A stretch of DNA of 64,000 nt from Nissolia schottii. Taxonomy: Eukaryota > Streptophyta > Magnoliopsida > Fabales > Fabaceae. Within the stretch, counting starts at the first letter, position 1. Every line of letters begins with the position of its first letter. A program made the translations under genes and the position numbers. The notes below the pieces were generated by a model, which was not told the origin of the DNA, ran no database searches, and saw only the letters and a program-made list of their open reading frames with translations. The stretch spans positions 421,577 to 485,576 of the forward strand of contig QANU01000796.1 in assembly GCA_003254905.1 (NCBI GenBank). Direction: 5' to 3'. This document shows positions 1 through 15,462 of this stretch, piece after piece.

Positions 1-3000
1 AATAAATAATCTGCTGTTATGCCGTACCGTCAAGAGCACGCTCGAGACGGTTTTGTATATGCCGAATTGCTAATCAGCACGAGAACGTAGTAAGCAAGAG
101 TAGTTCCCATGTCACATAATAATGCTGATAAAGCCGTTCAGATAGGCCAGATAATAAATGATAGGCTGTTTAGTATATATGTTCACCTAGAGATTTCTGA
201 GCGGCCTGAAGTCCGACATAATATGATACACGACTCAGGAACTAAGTTATTCCACTGAGAACCTACCATTCTCATTCCTCACTATTTTATGACTTCAAGT
301 ACCGAAGAAGATGAGCCTTGTTTTGATGATACTGATGATCCGCCCGCTGAGCCATGAGCGGCTAGGATTGGAGGAGCTTAGAGAGATAGCTGTTAGACTT
401 TTGTCAAGGACATACTGAGTAGCATTCCAGTAGTCCTTGTATTTTGATGCTGTATATTTTGGATTCTGTATATGATACTTTGATCTATGTACATATTATG
501 TATACAGTGACATGACTTTGTATGGTGGACCCCATGGATGTATATTGCCTGTTCTACTTATCATACCGTTATCCGCTTTGTTATTATATTTGTTTATTTC
601 CAACGCATGGCTCTATTTCAGTATTGATGTAATACAAGTGAAAAATTTAAAATGGGTCCTTATTTTCTTAAGCAACCACTATTTTCCAAAAGATAATTAC
701 GGACTAAAGTATTCCGATCAAATAGCAAACAACCTAGTGAGCATTGTTTACTACGTACGGGTAAACAGTTAGCTAGGGTGTTTCAAGTATACCCATGAGT
801 ATTTGTAAGTGCGGGTAAAATTATCATGCCCGCTCATTTATTTTAATAATTAATATTTTTATATTATTGAGAATTTATATTTAATATTGAGTGTTATTAT
901 AATTTAATTAATTAATTCAATGTTTTATTTTATTTTTTACGTGTGATCTTTATTAATTATTTAATAATTTATTATTTATATTATTTACTTTTATCTAATA
1001 AAATTTAAAACTAAAATAGGCTTTATATTGGACAAGATTAATGATCCATCATTATGATGTATAAGAGTCTCTGAGACTATACATGATTGTACCAAACAAC
1101 TAATAAAATCACTAGGTGATATGTTAGTTTATTTTATCTAATCTAATATGATGTGTCAATGAATCTTAAAAGTTTTTTTTTTTTTCATTTAAAGTAAAAA
1201 AGTTTGATTGTTCCGTAACATTAAATGCATCAAAAAAAAAAAAAAAACTTCAACTACTTACCGTTTTAGGGAAATATTTCTACTCAAAGGTTTTCAACAA
1301 ATGCTCTATGTGTATATTATGAGTAAATCAAGTCATCAAGTCAAGTTGATTTTATACACAGCCAATTCGCCACTTGACTCGAACCAAAAAATTTTGGGTT
1401 GATTCAGGTTATCGGGTACACCATTCTACTCGACTCGTTAAACACCCGTAGAACTTTTGCGGAGCATGAAGTGACAAAAAACCCCTTTTATAATAATTCT
1501 CAAGTGAGTGACACGCAATAAATGCAGCAAAGGATGACACACGAAACCTATTACTATTATTGACTGTCCGAAGGCGAAGCTTCCCTCCCTGCTTTGCGTG
1601 TAAGCTCAGGTTGCTGTGGGCACCCGCTTCGAATAACAGCCAGCGTCTCAAGGGTATTTTGGTAATCTACGACGGCCATTGGGAGGAGTAAGGGTAAAGA
1701 TTCTGTTTCTGGAAAGTTCTCTAATTGACCATAATGCCTGATAAACCGTGCGAAATCACTTAAATACCTATTGCATTTTTAGTATGCCTCCGTTTTGTGC
1801 TGTGACTTAAAAATTAAATAATAATATAAAATTAGTCCTTTTCTTTGGGACCACAGCAGGACCAACCAGCCTTTTGTTATAAAAAACGACGGAAGGGTTA
1901 ATAAAATATATTTGAGTGGAGTATATGTTAACTAAAGTTGTCAGTAATGAAATTAAAATAAAAAGAGAAAGATTCAGCGGTAGATTCTGGTTTGTGATTA
2001 ACTTGTGTTAAGTGCCTTGTTACGTGGATAATATGATTAAAATAATATTTATAATAATTTCAATAACTTATTTTCTTTAAACTATTTTTTATAATGAAGT
2101 TAGACCGACTTAATTTTAAAGATGTGACATAATTTTAAAAGTTGAGTTATATATACTCATGAAAAATTTGTGTATGAACATAATTTTAATACTATTATCT
2201 GATATCACTCATAAAATGTGATTTTTATTAATTTTATTTTTAAGATTCACTCATATATATATATATATATATATAGGTTTTGTTATTTTTTAAATACGTT
2301 GTAGATTGTAATTGAACCTACACACACAAAAAATTGTGAATTCAATTCTGTATAAATCTGAACTGTTGGATTGCTTTTTGTGATAGGATGTGATGATGGG
2401 ATGGGACCATGGAGGGATTGGGTAGGAGATAGAGGATAGCAGAGGGAGTTATGATGCCACATTTATCGCTGCTAGCTACAAAAGTGAAGGGAGGAGCCAG
2501 CTAGAAATCTATGCTGGGTAAGTATAAGTAAAGGAAAATTACTTATGATACATAACTAATCAACATGTATATTAATCTATTAATTTTAATAAATGATACT
2601 TAATATTTTAAAAAATAAAATAAAATATTAAATATTATTTATTAAAATATAAATTAATTGGTTAATTATCTCGAATATTATTCTATGAGTAAAGTGTTTA
2701 GGGAGAGGATGACTTTGTAATGGGTCTATTTTCAAAGCACCCAAGATCTTGGAAGTTAAATGACTCAAAATAGAGTAAACCACCATATCCATGGGAGAGA
2801 TTTTCAGTGAAGCCCCATGTTTATAACTTGGTCATAAAATAAGACAAAAATGGCAAAATTAGGAAAAAGAAGGATTTTTTGAACACCAAGTAGGACCCCC
2901 CTCCACCTTGTTACTTTGCCTTAATTTGGATTACACCCTTTCTTATCTTGAAAAAAGAATGTTACTGATTATCGGTTTAAATTAAAAGGTGAGGAGGACG

Positions 3001-6000
3001 GAGGAGGGCCTTTTTCATCATTGACATGGTCCACCCTCAAGTCCATTTATGTAAATAAAAACAATAAAAGTAAAAAAATAATTGAAATAACAGAATGATT
3101 AGTGAAATTTCAAGTGATTCCATTGGAGGAAGTTGGATTAGAAAATGAACATGTGGCAGGAAGAGGTCCAACCAATTTGGAGGCACATGGACTATTGACT
3201 TGAATTCTAATAAGCCGTGATACAGAGTATCTTGGTTAACACGAGTCGTTGACTATTGTAATTGGCTACTCTTTTAGCTGGCTTTGAGTTTATTTGAGCT
3301 ACTTGAAGGGGGAAAAACAAGAAAAAAATATTTTGTAAACAAAAACTCAACGTTTTGTTAAGGTTGGAAATTTGGAAAAAGAGCTATAGACATGTCTTGA
3401 TCCAGGCACAGTACGTATCTATCGGTCTTAAACAAATATTATTAGAAAAATGCTCTCTGTTGTAATTCATTTTTTTTTTTAAATATTGCGTCAAAAAATA
3501 TTTGATGGGAAAGAGGTCATCTATTATATACATAATCTAACCATAATTACCGGTAGATATATCTGTCAGTAAGCTGTTAAAGGATCAATGTTTTTGCGAT
3601 GGATAACGATAGATATATTAGCTGGTAATTAGTTTTATTATTCCCTCCGTTCACTTTTTGCTGTCATTTTTTATAAAAACACAGTTTAATAAATCATTTA
3701 ATTGACATTAAGATAGATAAAATATAGAGTGCATAAACAAAATTAACCTTGAACAATAAATGCTATAGTTATTAAGTGTTATGGAAAGTATGAGAGATAA
3801 TAAGGACATAAGTGTAAAAAATGCATTTAATAATTTCTTAATGTAATCAAATGACAATTAACCTTGGATAAATTTTTGTTTGAAAAATGATAACAAATAA
3901 TATGCAAAGAGAGTATAATATTATTTAAGATACCGATGAATATATTCATCAGAAATATATGAAATTAAAAAAATTGTAATTGTAAATAACATAATTTATA
4001 TTAATTGAAATAAAATTAAATATCCAATACATTTATTATTCATAAAAACAAAACTAAATATTCATTAAAACAATATTAAATAAAAAATAAAAAGAGAAAA
4101 TAGAGAGTGGTCGTTGTGGTGAGGTGGGCTAGGGCTAAGGGTGTATTCGAGACTCATTGAATAGTCACGGTCATCTACGTCATGCCCAAGGGAGAATTGT
4201 TGGGGATATGCTTGTCATCGTTGTCCTCTAAGATGTCAGACGCGTTGCGATAGACCGTTGCTTGTTCTTTGTTAGGCAATTATTCATTGTCTTTGATGTG
4301 ATTTTTTTTGGGCCAAAGATATTGCGTTCATTAATTGGAACAAAAAACAAATACATCAAGATCCTAATGACCAAAGTAGAAAAATATGAGTTATCCCAAA
4401 TATGGTGAAAAAGAACGGTTATATGACTTTATGAGAGACATCAAGTAGATAGATTAAAGAGTAAAAAATGAAAACCCATGGCATAAGAAAAGCTAAAAAA
4501 CCTAACAATAACCTAAGGGATAATTGCAAAATAATTGTTAACTGTGTGTTATTCAATGCTCAATTAGAAAAGTACCATCAAATTCGGTAATTTTTTTTTA
4601 TTCATGAAAGTTTAGGTGGAGGGTAGGTACTGATATCCCATCCAAAGTCCTCATATCGGTTAGTAGAATTTAAATCTTTGTCTTTGAGAAAAGAACTCAA
4701 ACCTTAACCAATTGTATTATTTTTTATTAGTTGTGCTTAATATAGTTTGAGCCTTTATATATAAAGAAAAAATCCAATAAAAGATAGTGCCGCAGAAAAA
4801 CACAAAGATATTGGCTAGAAAAATATGGGTGTTTTAATTTTAGAATGCTAAAAATTAATGCTAGGTTATATAATTATATATACCCAAAAGGGCATGTTGG
4901 AATCTTGATTGCCAACCCAAATTCTCTTGAAAATCTTATAACCTACATGTCTACATGCATAAGAATCTTTTGTGCACACACAAAAATCCCCACAAACACG
5001 AAAGATACCAAAATAAAATTCACATGTTTTGATAGGGATAGTTGTACGCCTAAGTAGTCCTTAATTGTGAAGCAGATCATTGATAGAAAGAAAGCCAAAT
5101 AATGATACCCAAAAAAGTTTCCTTCAATCAAATGCTTAAAATTTCTTGAAATGCAGCCAAAGCAATCTTGTTCACAAAGATTCACACCCTAATTCGTTCC
5201 AAGAATCAATCATTGTGATATATATATCAATGACCAGTGTCACATTCTCACTTGTTGATTATTGCTTAAGGCATCTTCAATTAGTACCATTTAAATACAT
5301 AACATAACCTTTATTAATTCACAACATGAAAAGACCACAACCCGTTTAATAACAACTCATTCATGCATCCTTATCATAAAATATGTACCTTTAGTTACCT
5401 ACCAATCCTCAATCACCATCACAAAGAAGAGTTATTATTAAAGCTAACTTAACTAAATACAATTTAATTGTGTGGACTTAAAGCTTAATTTAAATTTGAT
5501 TTTTTTTTATGATAGTTCATTAATAAATTACCACTAAACATCATTATAAATTTGTGCCTAGACTTTAAAAAAAGGCATACCGTAATTTTAAAATGGGGGA
5601 GAAACCCTCCTGTCAAACTTCCATTCAGTAAGAATATTAAACAAAAGTTATCAAATCAACAACCAACCCAGCCATCACCTCAACCAAATATTTATGTTTG
5701 GAATCTAGTTGGTAGTAGTAGGTATCCAAATAAAAAATTTACTGACCTTTTTACGGAAACACTTTTCTATATTAATATTGATCATACTATTTATCTTAAT
5801 AATGTTTGTGCATTTTTTTTTCCTTGTTCGCACCATGATTTGCTAAAAAAAAAACATAAACATTAAATCTAAATTCAATTGTGCATTATCCTTCCTGAGG
5901 TTTTCTCTAATGAGGCTTTTCTTTAAAAATTTTAATGAGACTCAACTTATATTTGTTGAACATTGTGTTTTAAGGAATTGTTTTTGATTGTACTCTCTTT

Positions 6001-7269
6001 CCATTGTAGCGAAAAAAAAACAATTATGCATTATACTATTAACACGAAAAGTTAAAATTGAAATGGATTAGAGAAATTAAGTTAATTTGGTGATCAGAAA
6101 CACTACCACTATTGCATCAATGGTGTTCTTGCTAGTAATTTAGTGAAGTCTTAATCCGAGAACTCTGGCTACGGTTGATGCCTCTGCGGGTAGTTTGGTG
6201 GGACAGGGACGTATTGGAACCATGAGGTGTCACGTGGTACCGAGACAGAGAGAGGTGTTGGGGACCTCACCTCAACCTTACCCTCCCTCCTCTTCTCAGC
6301 AATTTGGCTTTAAACAATTAACCATAGGGACAACTTAATTAAAATAAAGAAAAATTAAAATTATTTCTATGGGATATTTTTAAATTGACATTATGTTTTA
6401 GTGTGTGTGGGGTGATAGTAGTTTTGTAATCTTGAGGTCGGGTGTTTGATCTTTATTTATGAGAATAAAAAATACTTTGTCATCAATAATTTTATACGAA
6501 TTAGTCACTAATATTGCAATAAGACAATGTATATATTTTTTAAGGTACAAAAATTAATTTAAAAATTGTTTTTTAGACATATTTATTGTGTTTCCTTATT
6601 TTTGGAAGTACAAAAGAATGTCTCAATACAAAAATAAGTTTTTTTTTTAGGTCCTCTTATTTAAACATGGTTATGCCTTTAACGTTTTTCTCTCCCTCGT
6701 CTCTTCATACAAACATTATTCACGTCTTAATACTAGTTAATAGAAATTGAGACCTAAGAGCTAAGAGACATCTCATAATACCTACTTAAAAATGTCACAT
6801 TAATAAATACAAATTATATTACTCTAACATAAATGATAAAGGACAAGGTGACATAGAGATTTGGCTTTTAATATATATATATATATAAAAGAAATTGAAA
6901 ACGAAAGAAAAAGATGGTATTGGACAGGGCATTGTTTGGTGGTCTGAAAAGAGCTGATGAAACTCGCACTAGTGCACAGAACAACGATGCGTAATTCTTG
7001 GGAGAAGGTTCAGAGTGTGCCACAGAAGGAAAAAAAAAAAGTGACACGTGCCATATTCTTTCGTCCATTGATCCATATAGTGCACAAAAAAGACACACCT
7101 TACGGGAAACAGGGATGATTTTCAGTTCTACCAATGTGCCGCATATGGTTATAACTTAAATAGCATTATATTTATATATACATAGATTATAGAGTAAATG
7201 TGGTTTGATTTTGATTTTGTTCTTGTTACTGAACCTAAACATCCCCCCCCCCCCAAAATAGTCATTCAT
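1..7269. other. AT-rich gene-poor stretch
   Basis: No gene is supported here. The first ~500 bases are less AT-rich than what follows. They contain a short acidic reading-frame tail (289-357, MTSSTEEDEPCFDDTDDPPAEP, then stop) that looks like the end of a decayed transposon or gene, but I cannot name a family. The remainder is low-complexity AT-rich DNA with short homopolymers, an (AT)n microsatellite near 2254 and a poly-C run near 7243. Short open frames exist, but none shows a recognisable domain or exon structure. Confidence 0.5.
2254..2275. repeat. (AT)n microsatellite
   Basis: An uninterrupted AT dinucleotide run of about 11 units is seen directly. Confidence 0.9.
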
Positions 7270-8258
7270 GGTTATCAAAATCTCGAGTTAACTCATAAAC
7301 TCGTACGGGTTTACGTTTCTATGTGGTAAAATCAAGTTAACTCGCATGTAAACTCGTGTAAACTAGCATAAAATCGTGAGTTTACTACCGAGTTCACAAG
7401 TTTACCAAATTAGGTTTTTTGTTGTTATTTTTTTTAAGGACAAAGCAAGCAAAACAACGTCGTCGTTTTGAACGTCTCTGAGTTTTTATGTTGTTTAGTG
7501 TTTTAGAGTTGCCATTCATAGCTGCGCCTGCAATCGTGCTCTGTCGTGCCATCGTGCTCCGTTGTGCTCCTCCGTCGCTAATCCATCATATATATTCCAT
7601 CCTTTGCTCAGAGATCTTTCCTACCATGGTGCATGGCCTCTGCGTTGCTATCTGTGCTTTAGTGTTTTGGATTGGAGACATCATCGTGACATACTCGCTT
7701 CTTGTGATACTCAGTACTATGGGACTCGCTGATATCTTCGATGTTTATGTTGTTGTGTGTGTCATCTCCTAGATATTTGTGTTCTTGAAGATTCCCGAAA
7801 CAAAGGACATGTCCTTCGAAGTCATCACCAAGCTTGAGTGAGTGAGATTGTTCCAGAAACAAAGGCCGTCGGCTCAAAGCAGGCTACTTCTGTCAAGAAT
7901 AAGTGACATTGTTCTTTATATACATTTGTTATGTTGGTTGCTCAACACACCGTCTCTCTCTTGTGTTGATAGATTTTGTTTGTCATTAAGTTTATGTAGA
8001 GGAGGACATGTTCTGGTTCAAACATATTTATTATGTATGAATTGAACTTAAAACTCATATATTTCATCTTTATTTGTGCTTTGTTATGAAGTTAAAAATA
8101 TTTGTAAATTTCAAGTTTTATTAAATATATTTTTGTAGCATAATAGTTTTTAATTTTTTTTTAATAATAGGTAAACTCGTACGAGTTTACGATCCGAGTT
8201 TACAATCCGAGTTTATGGAGGCTTCACGAGTTTACTTAAACTCTCGAGTTTGATAGCC
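7270..8258. mobile_element. ~1-kb TIR element with subterminal motifs
   Basis: The left end GGTTATCAAAATCTCGAG (7270) is matched in inverse by CTCGAGTTTGATAGCC at the right end (8243-8258), allowing small gaps. Both subterminal zones carry many copies of the motif AAACTCGT(A/G), for example near 7300, 7350, 8170 and 8230, in both orientations. Terminal inverted repeats plus clustered subterminal motifs are typical of hAT-like non-autonomous DNA transposons. The middle (7440-7800) is more GC-rich and may be a captured or decayed coding piece; I recognise no domain in it. No exact target duplication was found, so the ends may be off by several bases. Confidence 0.5.
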
Positions 8259-11200
8259 TCGAAGGTATTCACTTGCCTTCACTAACTAGAGAAATAAAGA
8301 AGCCTATAAGGAAAATGTGTGTGCGTAGGTAGGTTTTGTACATGCGCCAATTCTAAGAAAAAGTCAAGAATTGTTTTTCATCAGTGGCACACATATATGC
8401 AAACACTGGACCATAAATGAAGAGGGTCCTGATCTGATAGTGTTTGGAAAAAGCAAAGCCTTTGATATCAACAAAAGATGGATGCTGCTTAAAATAGAGG
8501 CACCATTATTGTTGTCTCTCCCTATAGGGATTAATGGATGTTAAGGATAAATAAATGCATAAACGTGTGTGTATATATATATCTCTGTCTCTCTGTATGT
8601 GTGTGGTGCGTGAAATTTACAAGAGTGAATATTTACGGGTGACTCATTAATGATCTCAATATATGTTTTGATATCATTTTAAAAATTGAATTGACTTAAC
8701 TCAATCATAAAAATTAGCTTAAGGAAAATGATTGCCTGAGATTTTAGGTTTCTATTATAAAATCATTAGCTAATTTTTTCGTATAATATAACCCCATTTA
8801 AGGGGTAGACGTTAACCATAAGTTTTAAAATTATTTCATTATCTTTGAGTGACTGAGTAATATAGGTTGAGATTTAATACTTATATTATTAGTGTTATTA
8901 TTATCATCATTTTATTTTAGAAAAGTGGGTATTATGGATAATATTTTCTATCTTTTTAAAATTATATATTTGATTTGACCAAATGATGGGGAAGCTACTT
9001 ATGGAGTTAGTAATTCGTCCTTATCGGATTCATCCAAATTAATCAATGGGTTAACAATTTTGTTGTTAAAAAGCTTGAAATTTTGAATTAATAGTAATTA
9101 ACAATCAGATAGATTACTTAATTTGCAGGTTCATGGAGTATATATATAATATATTCATACAAATAAATTGAATTGCATGCGTCTTAGTGACGGGTTTGAG
9201 CTAATAGTTACAAATTAATTTTATGTTCACATATGGAGTATAATTTTTCTGGTTACTTGTTTTATACATGTCTACAATTTTGTTTTTTTCTCTGTTAGTA
9301 GTACTACTTGTTTCCATTTGGTCAAATTTTGGGCATATGCCCTAGGAATGTCAAAACCAGAATTCTTTTCTTTCTTTTTCTGGATGAGACACAGAAGAAC
9401 ACCAAAAGTGTTCTCGAAGTTTAATTTATGGAGAGGTCAACTATTCGATGTGTGTAATTAACCCAGCTACCATTAAATCTTATGAAGATTGAAAGAATAT
9501 TCTCTAATCAAGTGAGATCAGCATTTAATAAGGCCCAATTATTGGGAAAAAAAATGTCCCATGTGCAATTGTTCTACTACTAATTCTCAAACCTCATGCT
9601 ATAGCACAAATTAAGATGCAATTGGTTATTTGGTTTCATATAATTAGTTAAGAAAGTTAAAATAGTAGATTTTAAACTTTTAAAGTGTGATTGAAAATAT
9701 ATAATTTTTATTTTTTAATACAAAATTTTTATTTACTTTTACTTTATTAATGAATGTTCTTAACAGAATCTTTATATAAATAATGTTGGTTCAACTAACA
9801 CGACCCACCGGAGAAATTCCTTTGAATAGTGTTTCTAGAATTTTAAAATAAAAAACTTGGTAGTACTAATCATACTACTATTAAAGATTATCCTTTTATG
9901 TACTCATCAAAAATTGATTAAAATAGAGGAAAAGTTAAAGTGGGAATTGATTTCCTGAATTAAAAAGCGTGGCACGGAAAAGGAAAGAAGAAAAAAAAAG
10001 GAGGTCCAATTTTCATATAGTGAGAACGTATGGGTATAGGCAAACTTCATTTTCAATAAAGATCACAATTTTGTTATACATCTTATCTTATTCTTCTATA
10101 TATGATGACACACCTATATATTTTGTGCATGTCATGGATAAGTACAAAGTTTTTTGAAACCGATTGAGAGAAGAATTTGACTACGTACTTTCGGGTTAGA
10201 ATTAGAAGAAAGAAGAAAAAAAAACAAAACCAGCAGACACGTAGAAAGCTAGCCTACCCAAACCAGTCTTCATCTCTGACCCAAAAGCACGGGATTCACC
10301 CATTCCCATTCCCATTCCCACCTTATATGGAAAAAAAATTAAGACTTAGATAAACTAAAATAAAATAATATACAAAAAAGCTTATGTGAATTGTGGTGGA
10401 AATACTCATTGGACACAACCTTTTCAGCCACCAAGTTGCGCCCACTGGCTGACCAAATCTTTGAATTTTTCTCATTTTTGTACAACTACTTTTTTCTAGA
10501 CCCCCTTATATCATCTTCCTCCCTTTTTTTGAATATTATCCACGTTTTCCAAAGCTTGCGTCTCCTCCATGTAATTTTTTTACTCTTAGAATAACATGCG
10601 ACTTTTCTTAAATTACATTTAATTTAAAGCTGGTGTGTATGATTTTTNAATATAAAAAAAAAAACAAAAGAAAGGGGGATGCAGCCGTTTTTTTTGGGGG
10701 TGGGGGGTTAATGGCTATAAGAAGAGTAGGATTTATTTATGGCAAGGGAAGCCACCACGTATTGGGGGGTATAGTTAAAAAGGAAAAGTTGAGGCCAATA
10801 TATAGTATTTGTGGGTTGTATAACGTAACTATGTCCCCCCCTTTTTTTTTGTGTCCACATTTGGTTGAGAGCCACGGTGTTTACCCACACACAAATTTGT
10901 AGCCACATCTGAGAAAAGGAAAGGTAAATAATAATAACAATAAAATAATAGAATAAACAAAGATGTGTTCCTTTGGCTGCGTTGTCACTGCTCACAAAGC
11001 ACTTTTACTTAAACCCCACTATTGTTTTTATTCCCTGAACGAATCAATTGTGTTGTCCATTGTGCCAATTAAGTTCAGTTCAGGTAACAAATTCTCCCAA
11101 ATGGCCCAATATCTAAGATTTTGATAAATTTTATTAAGATTCATTGTATTAGAACATATGTAGTTAAAAATCATTGGAGTTTATCTAGCAGTGTCGGTTA

Positions 11201-13517
11201 GCTCTACCTAATTTTAATTTTTGGGGCCTAATTTCGTACTGCCAACATACCATGAAATTGGCGATGTATGATGTTTCAATGGTGTTTTGCTGATTGGTTG
11301 TTTTCGTTCTCAAAATCCCCTTATATGCCTGTGATGTGGTTCACATTCATATTCTCTAGTGGTGGTGGGGTGTTGGATTAGTTGATGTTGGGTCATCCCC
11401 TCCTCTTCACTCTTTTCCACACATCACCAATGCCACCTCACCATGAATTTTATTCAAAAGAAGGGAGAAAAAAAATTAATAAGCTATTTTCTGAATTTTA
11501 TTGTCCTTGAAAAGGTGTTGTATAATCTGAATCTGAATGTTTGACATTTGAGTTTGAGTTTTTGGCTTTTATCAATTATTCAATAAAGTCATGTAGTTGG
11601 TTAGTAAACGAGCTTCGTGTTGGAGTTGGCCAAGATGGCACGATTCAAAATAGCTAGCAACAAACTTATTATTGCACGATGCAGATGAAAATTGAGCATA
11701 CAAGACCGAACCACTGCATTAGTTATTGTAACGCATACTAAAAGGAGAATGAAAGATTTTAATAAAATGTTTTTTTAATGTCAACTCCACAAATTAGAAT
11801 TGCATTTTAATCTCAAATAACATAAATTTTGTGATCAATGTTCTTATTGCATTACACGTTACTTATAGATCCACAATATAATAGAAATTTTTCTCTCTTA
11901 AAAAATGTTATAGATCCATAATCTTCAATCGTACCAAATAATCTTTGTGCTGAATCTTGTTGAATTGCATGTCATATCATGATTAGGGTTCAGGGAGAAC
12001 ACTTTTTAAAATGTAAAATTATTTTGGATCTTCACTTAATAACTCAAATTCTTAAAATCTTGAATTAGAATCTCCATAATCAAATACCAAGTAGGTAAGA
12101 GTTTAATTAGTCTAAGTTACCTTTACTTCTCATAATAATACATGATTTTTTATAAGACAAATTTAAAATACATTTTAACATTTGAACACGTGTTTTGAAT
12201 TCGTAGATGAATTCTATGATCAGTCAAAATTTTATAAAATAATTTGATCTAAGGCATGGTGAAATTGACTCCCAAGTCCGTATTAGACCTAGTTTATGCA
12301 ATTAAATGGCCATACAAGTTAAAAAAATTCCAGCGTTAATTAAGGTGTGACCCACGACTTACAATAGAGACCCAAATATAAATTTTGGTCGGTAAGGAAC
12401 ACAATTCTTATGTAGCACCAATCATTTGGCCACCGCCCCTTTAATGTTTTGAAAACCAGCTATGACCCTCAAATAGGAGAGGTTACTACAAGAATGAGAA
12501 TGTCTTCAACTCGTTCAGCTATTGGCTGTATTGGCTAAAATGCTGACACTCACGAAACCTTGACTGAGTTATATTATTTTTATTATTTATAAGACAATGA
12601 TGTTTGTGTTTATGTTAGGCAAAGACCATGACTTGGACCTCACCTCTCTTTAGTTGAATAGGTCAAAATCAGAACGACAAGTACTCAAAAATCTGCCCCT
12701 AATTATGTAGTAATGTCTTGGGCTTGGCCATTGCCAAAACGACAGATACTCATTTCCATTCCGGGAATCTTCTAACTTTCGATGTCATTGTTGGAGTTTC
12801 CAATTCAATTAACTCCCTCCTTCATATTCATATATATCTTTTCTCCCTTTGCTTTATAGAAGTGTTGCATGCCTTAGTAGAATGAAATCTTGGTCAAAAT
12901 TCAAAGCCCCTGCCTTTTGCTCCCCCCCTCCTCCTCCTCCTTTCTGCTTGTCTCTTAAAGCTTACTTCATAATTTCACCAAAAGATATGAGTTTGATTTT
13001 GATACCTCGAACTTGTAACACATTTGATTAAGTTTTTATATTATATATTATAATACTAATACTAGAACTAATCATCCTAAGTCCATTTCATTAACTAAAA
13101 TAAAGAACAGAGTTAGAGAACCCCACTCTTAGTTAAACTAGGTGGCCAATTTGCAAAGCAGGATTGTTCAGCATACATAGAAGAAAATGATATACAACGA
13201 AAATTCAGATCTTTGTGGAAGAAAATATATAAGTTAGAAATTAATGACCATTTTTTTAAAAAGAAAATGAAGACTCTATACAAAAAGGGAATAAGTTTGT
13301 CCCCTTTATTAAATTAATTAATTTGATCATATTCTCTATTCAATTCTAATAAGATTCAAAGCTCAAAACCTTCAAGATGAAATTAATAGTCAGTACTATA
13401 TTCAATAATCAGAGTATTCATAAATTTAAAGACCAAATTGCTTGTTACTGATTACGGTGAGATTTCAACAAAAATAAATGCAAAGAAGTACAATAGAAAG
13501 AGTACTACATCATGCAT
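8259..13517. other. AT-rich intergenic, no gene seen
   Basis: This stretch has no supportable gene, RNA gene or element boundary. It contains homopolymer runs and one undetermined base at 10648. Short open frames lack domains and have AT-driven composition. Confidence 0.5.
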
Positions 13518-15462
13518 AAAATTTTATGAGTGGCTTTGGACTATATTGGTCATAAAGCATAGATATAAAATATTATAGGAGTGAGGGACACCAACTATAA
13601 TGATTAAAGAACAAGCCTAATGCTATAATTAGTAGTCGGTGCATGAAGTAGTAGGATGAATCGAGTAATGTATGAGAAAAGAAAAGAAGAAAAAGAAGGA
13701 ATAAAAAATATATAAAAAAGAAAATGTAGGAGAAGGTGGGAAAGAGGGATGGGTTATTTAATATTTATTGTTAAGGAGATTGAGAAGTTAGAGAGTAGAC
13801 TTTTTGGACTTGTCCACAGAAAGATAGTGTAATAGGGCCCAAGCCCAATAGTTGCTTTTTCATTATCACAGACTAGCCTATTATGGATGAACCCATGTGA
13901 AGGGCACACACAAGTGGGCCTAACAAAAGATCCAGCTTTAGGCTAGAAAATAAATAGCACATGCCAGATCCAACCAAAAAAATTTTAGCCTGTTGCCTTG
14001 AGGGTCCAAGTTTGTAAACACCATTTTTCTTTTGAAAAAAAAGTTACTAAAATAAATTTTGAGTCCAACAGTTTATTTTGCAAAAATATTAAACACTATT
14101 TTATATTAAAAAATTAGTCTAGCAAACAAGAAGTAAATTGAGACATATAAAATGAGTTTAATTGTTATGTACTAACTGTCATCCAATCAAACTTTGTTAC
14201 ATAAGTAAAAATAGTTGGCTTTTTTCACTTTTAAGTCTAGAAATATAAAATGAATTTAATTGCTATGCACTAATTGTCATCCAATTTAATCTTGTCACAT
14301 AAATAAAAATAATTGACTCTTTTACTAACTACTGAAAAAGTCATACGCATATGAAATGATTTAATATAATGACAGTTGTTACGATCTAAACTTGACAAGG
14401 AATATTGGATCTGGTGCACCTGAGATGATTAAGCCAGACAAGAAAGCTCGAGATGACCCAAGAGTATAACACTCAACCTAGTCACCAGGAGGCCTCAGCA
14501 AATAAAGAGTCATTTAGCACTTGGGTAACCATTGATAAGCACTAGAACCAACATAACCATTACTTGGCGTCATAAACACAAAATTATGGACCACATAATT
14601 ATGTTCTACCTGGATAACGATATGTTAGCCATGTGGCAACCAACACCCAAGAGGGGGGGGTTGAATTGGAAGTTTGAAAACTTAATCCAACTTTAATAAA
14701 TTGTGCATTTTCATGCATATAAATGTTACTTGCAGCAGAACAAATTTATAGAGATGAAATCATTAATAATTACTCAATTATAACTTAGATAAATATAGTC
14801 ATAATAAATTAAACTTTCAGTAAAATAAAGAGTAAGTGAAGAGAAAGAAAACTCATAATTTTTATCCTGGTTCAGTCACCCCCTATGGCCTACATCTAGT
14901 CCCCAAACAATCCACTTGAGTTTTTCCACTAGTTCCAATCTTTACAGGTGTTTGGAAAACTTTTACAACACTTGAGTGCTTTCACTTCTTGAGATCAAAG
15001 TCACTCAAGAACAAGAGATTCCTCATTCTTGATTCACATGTGGGATGCCTCAGCCTCTTATACTGATTCAAATACATGAGGAAGAATCATAATCATTCTC
15101 TCAAAGAGAAAATTACACAAGTTTAAGAGCTATGAAGTTTTGCAATAGATAACTCATTTTGGTCCAAACTTTGATGAAAAATCATTGATGAAAATGAATG
15201 ATTAAATGTAGTTTGTATTTAACTTTTCATACATGAAATATTGTATAAAATAGGGTATTTATAGGCCTTGAATCTGTGCAAAATGATTGACTTTCGGAGA
15301 GACATGTCCCTTAGTGAAAAGTCACTTTATTTTAGCATAACAGGCACTTGTAATCGATTACATGACCTTGTAATCAATTATAAGCCTTCAAAGTTCATGC
15401 GTAATCAATTAAACAATGTTGTAATCGATTACAACATGTTCCAAAAGTGTGTAATTGATTCC
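13518..15462. repeat. Dispersed repeat A, copy 1
   Basis: This segment is repeated in direct orientation at 40017-41936 with only scattered substitutions and short indels. One example is an ~11-base stretch after CCACAGA near 13820 that is absent from the second copy. It contains a CACCCAAGAGGGGGG tract near 14650, resembling the start region of some legume LTRs, two ~97-bp-spaced copies of a TTTAATTGNTATG motif, and at its right end a cluster of TAATCGATTA-like palindromes. No protein-coding content was recognised. It is probably part of an LTR retroelement, but neither terminus nor target duplication is resolved. Confidence 0.75.

Noticed and set aside
512-772. 86-codon frame near the window start
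   Set aside because: Hydrophobic AT-driven sequence without domain or context.
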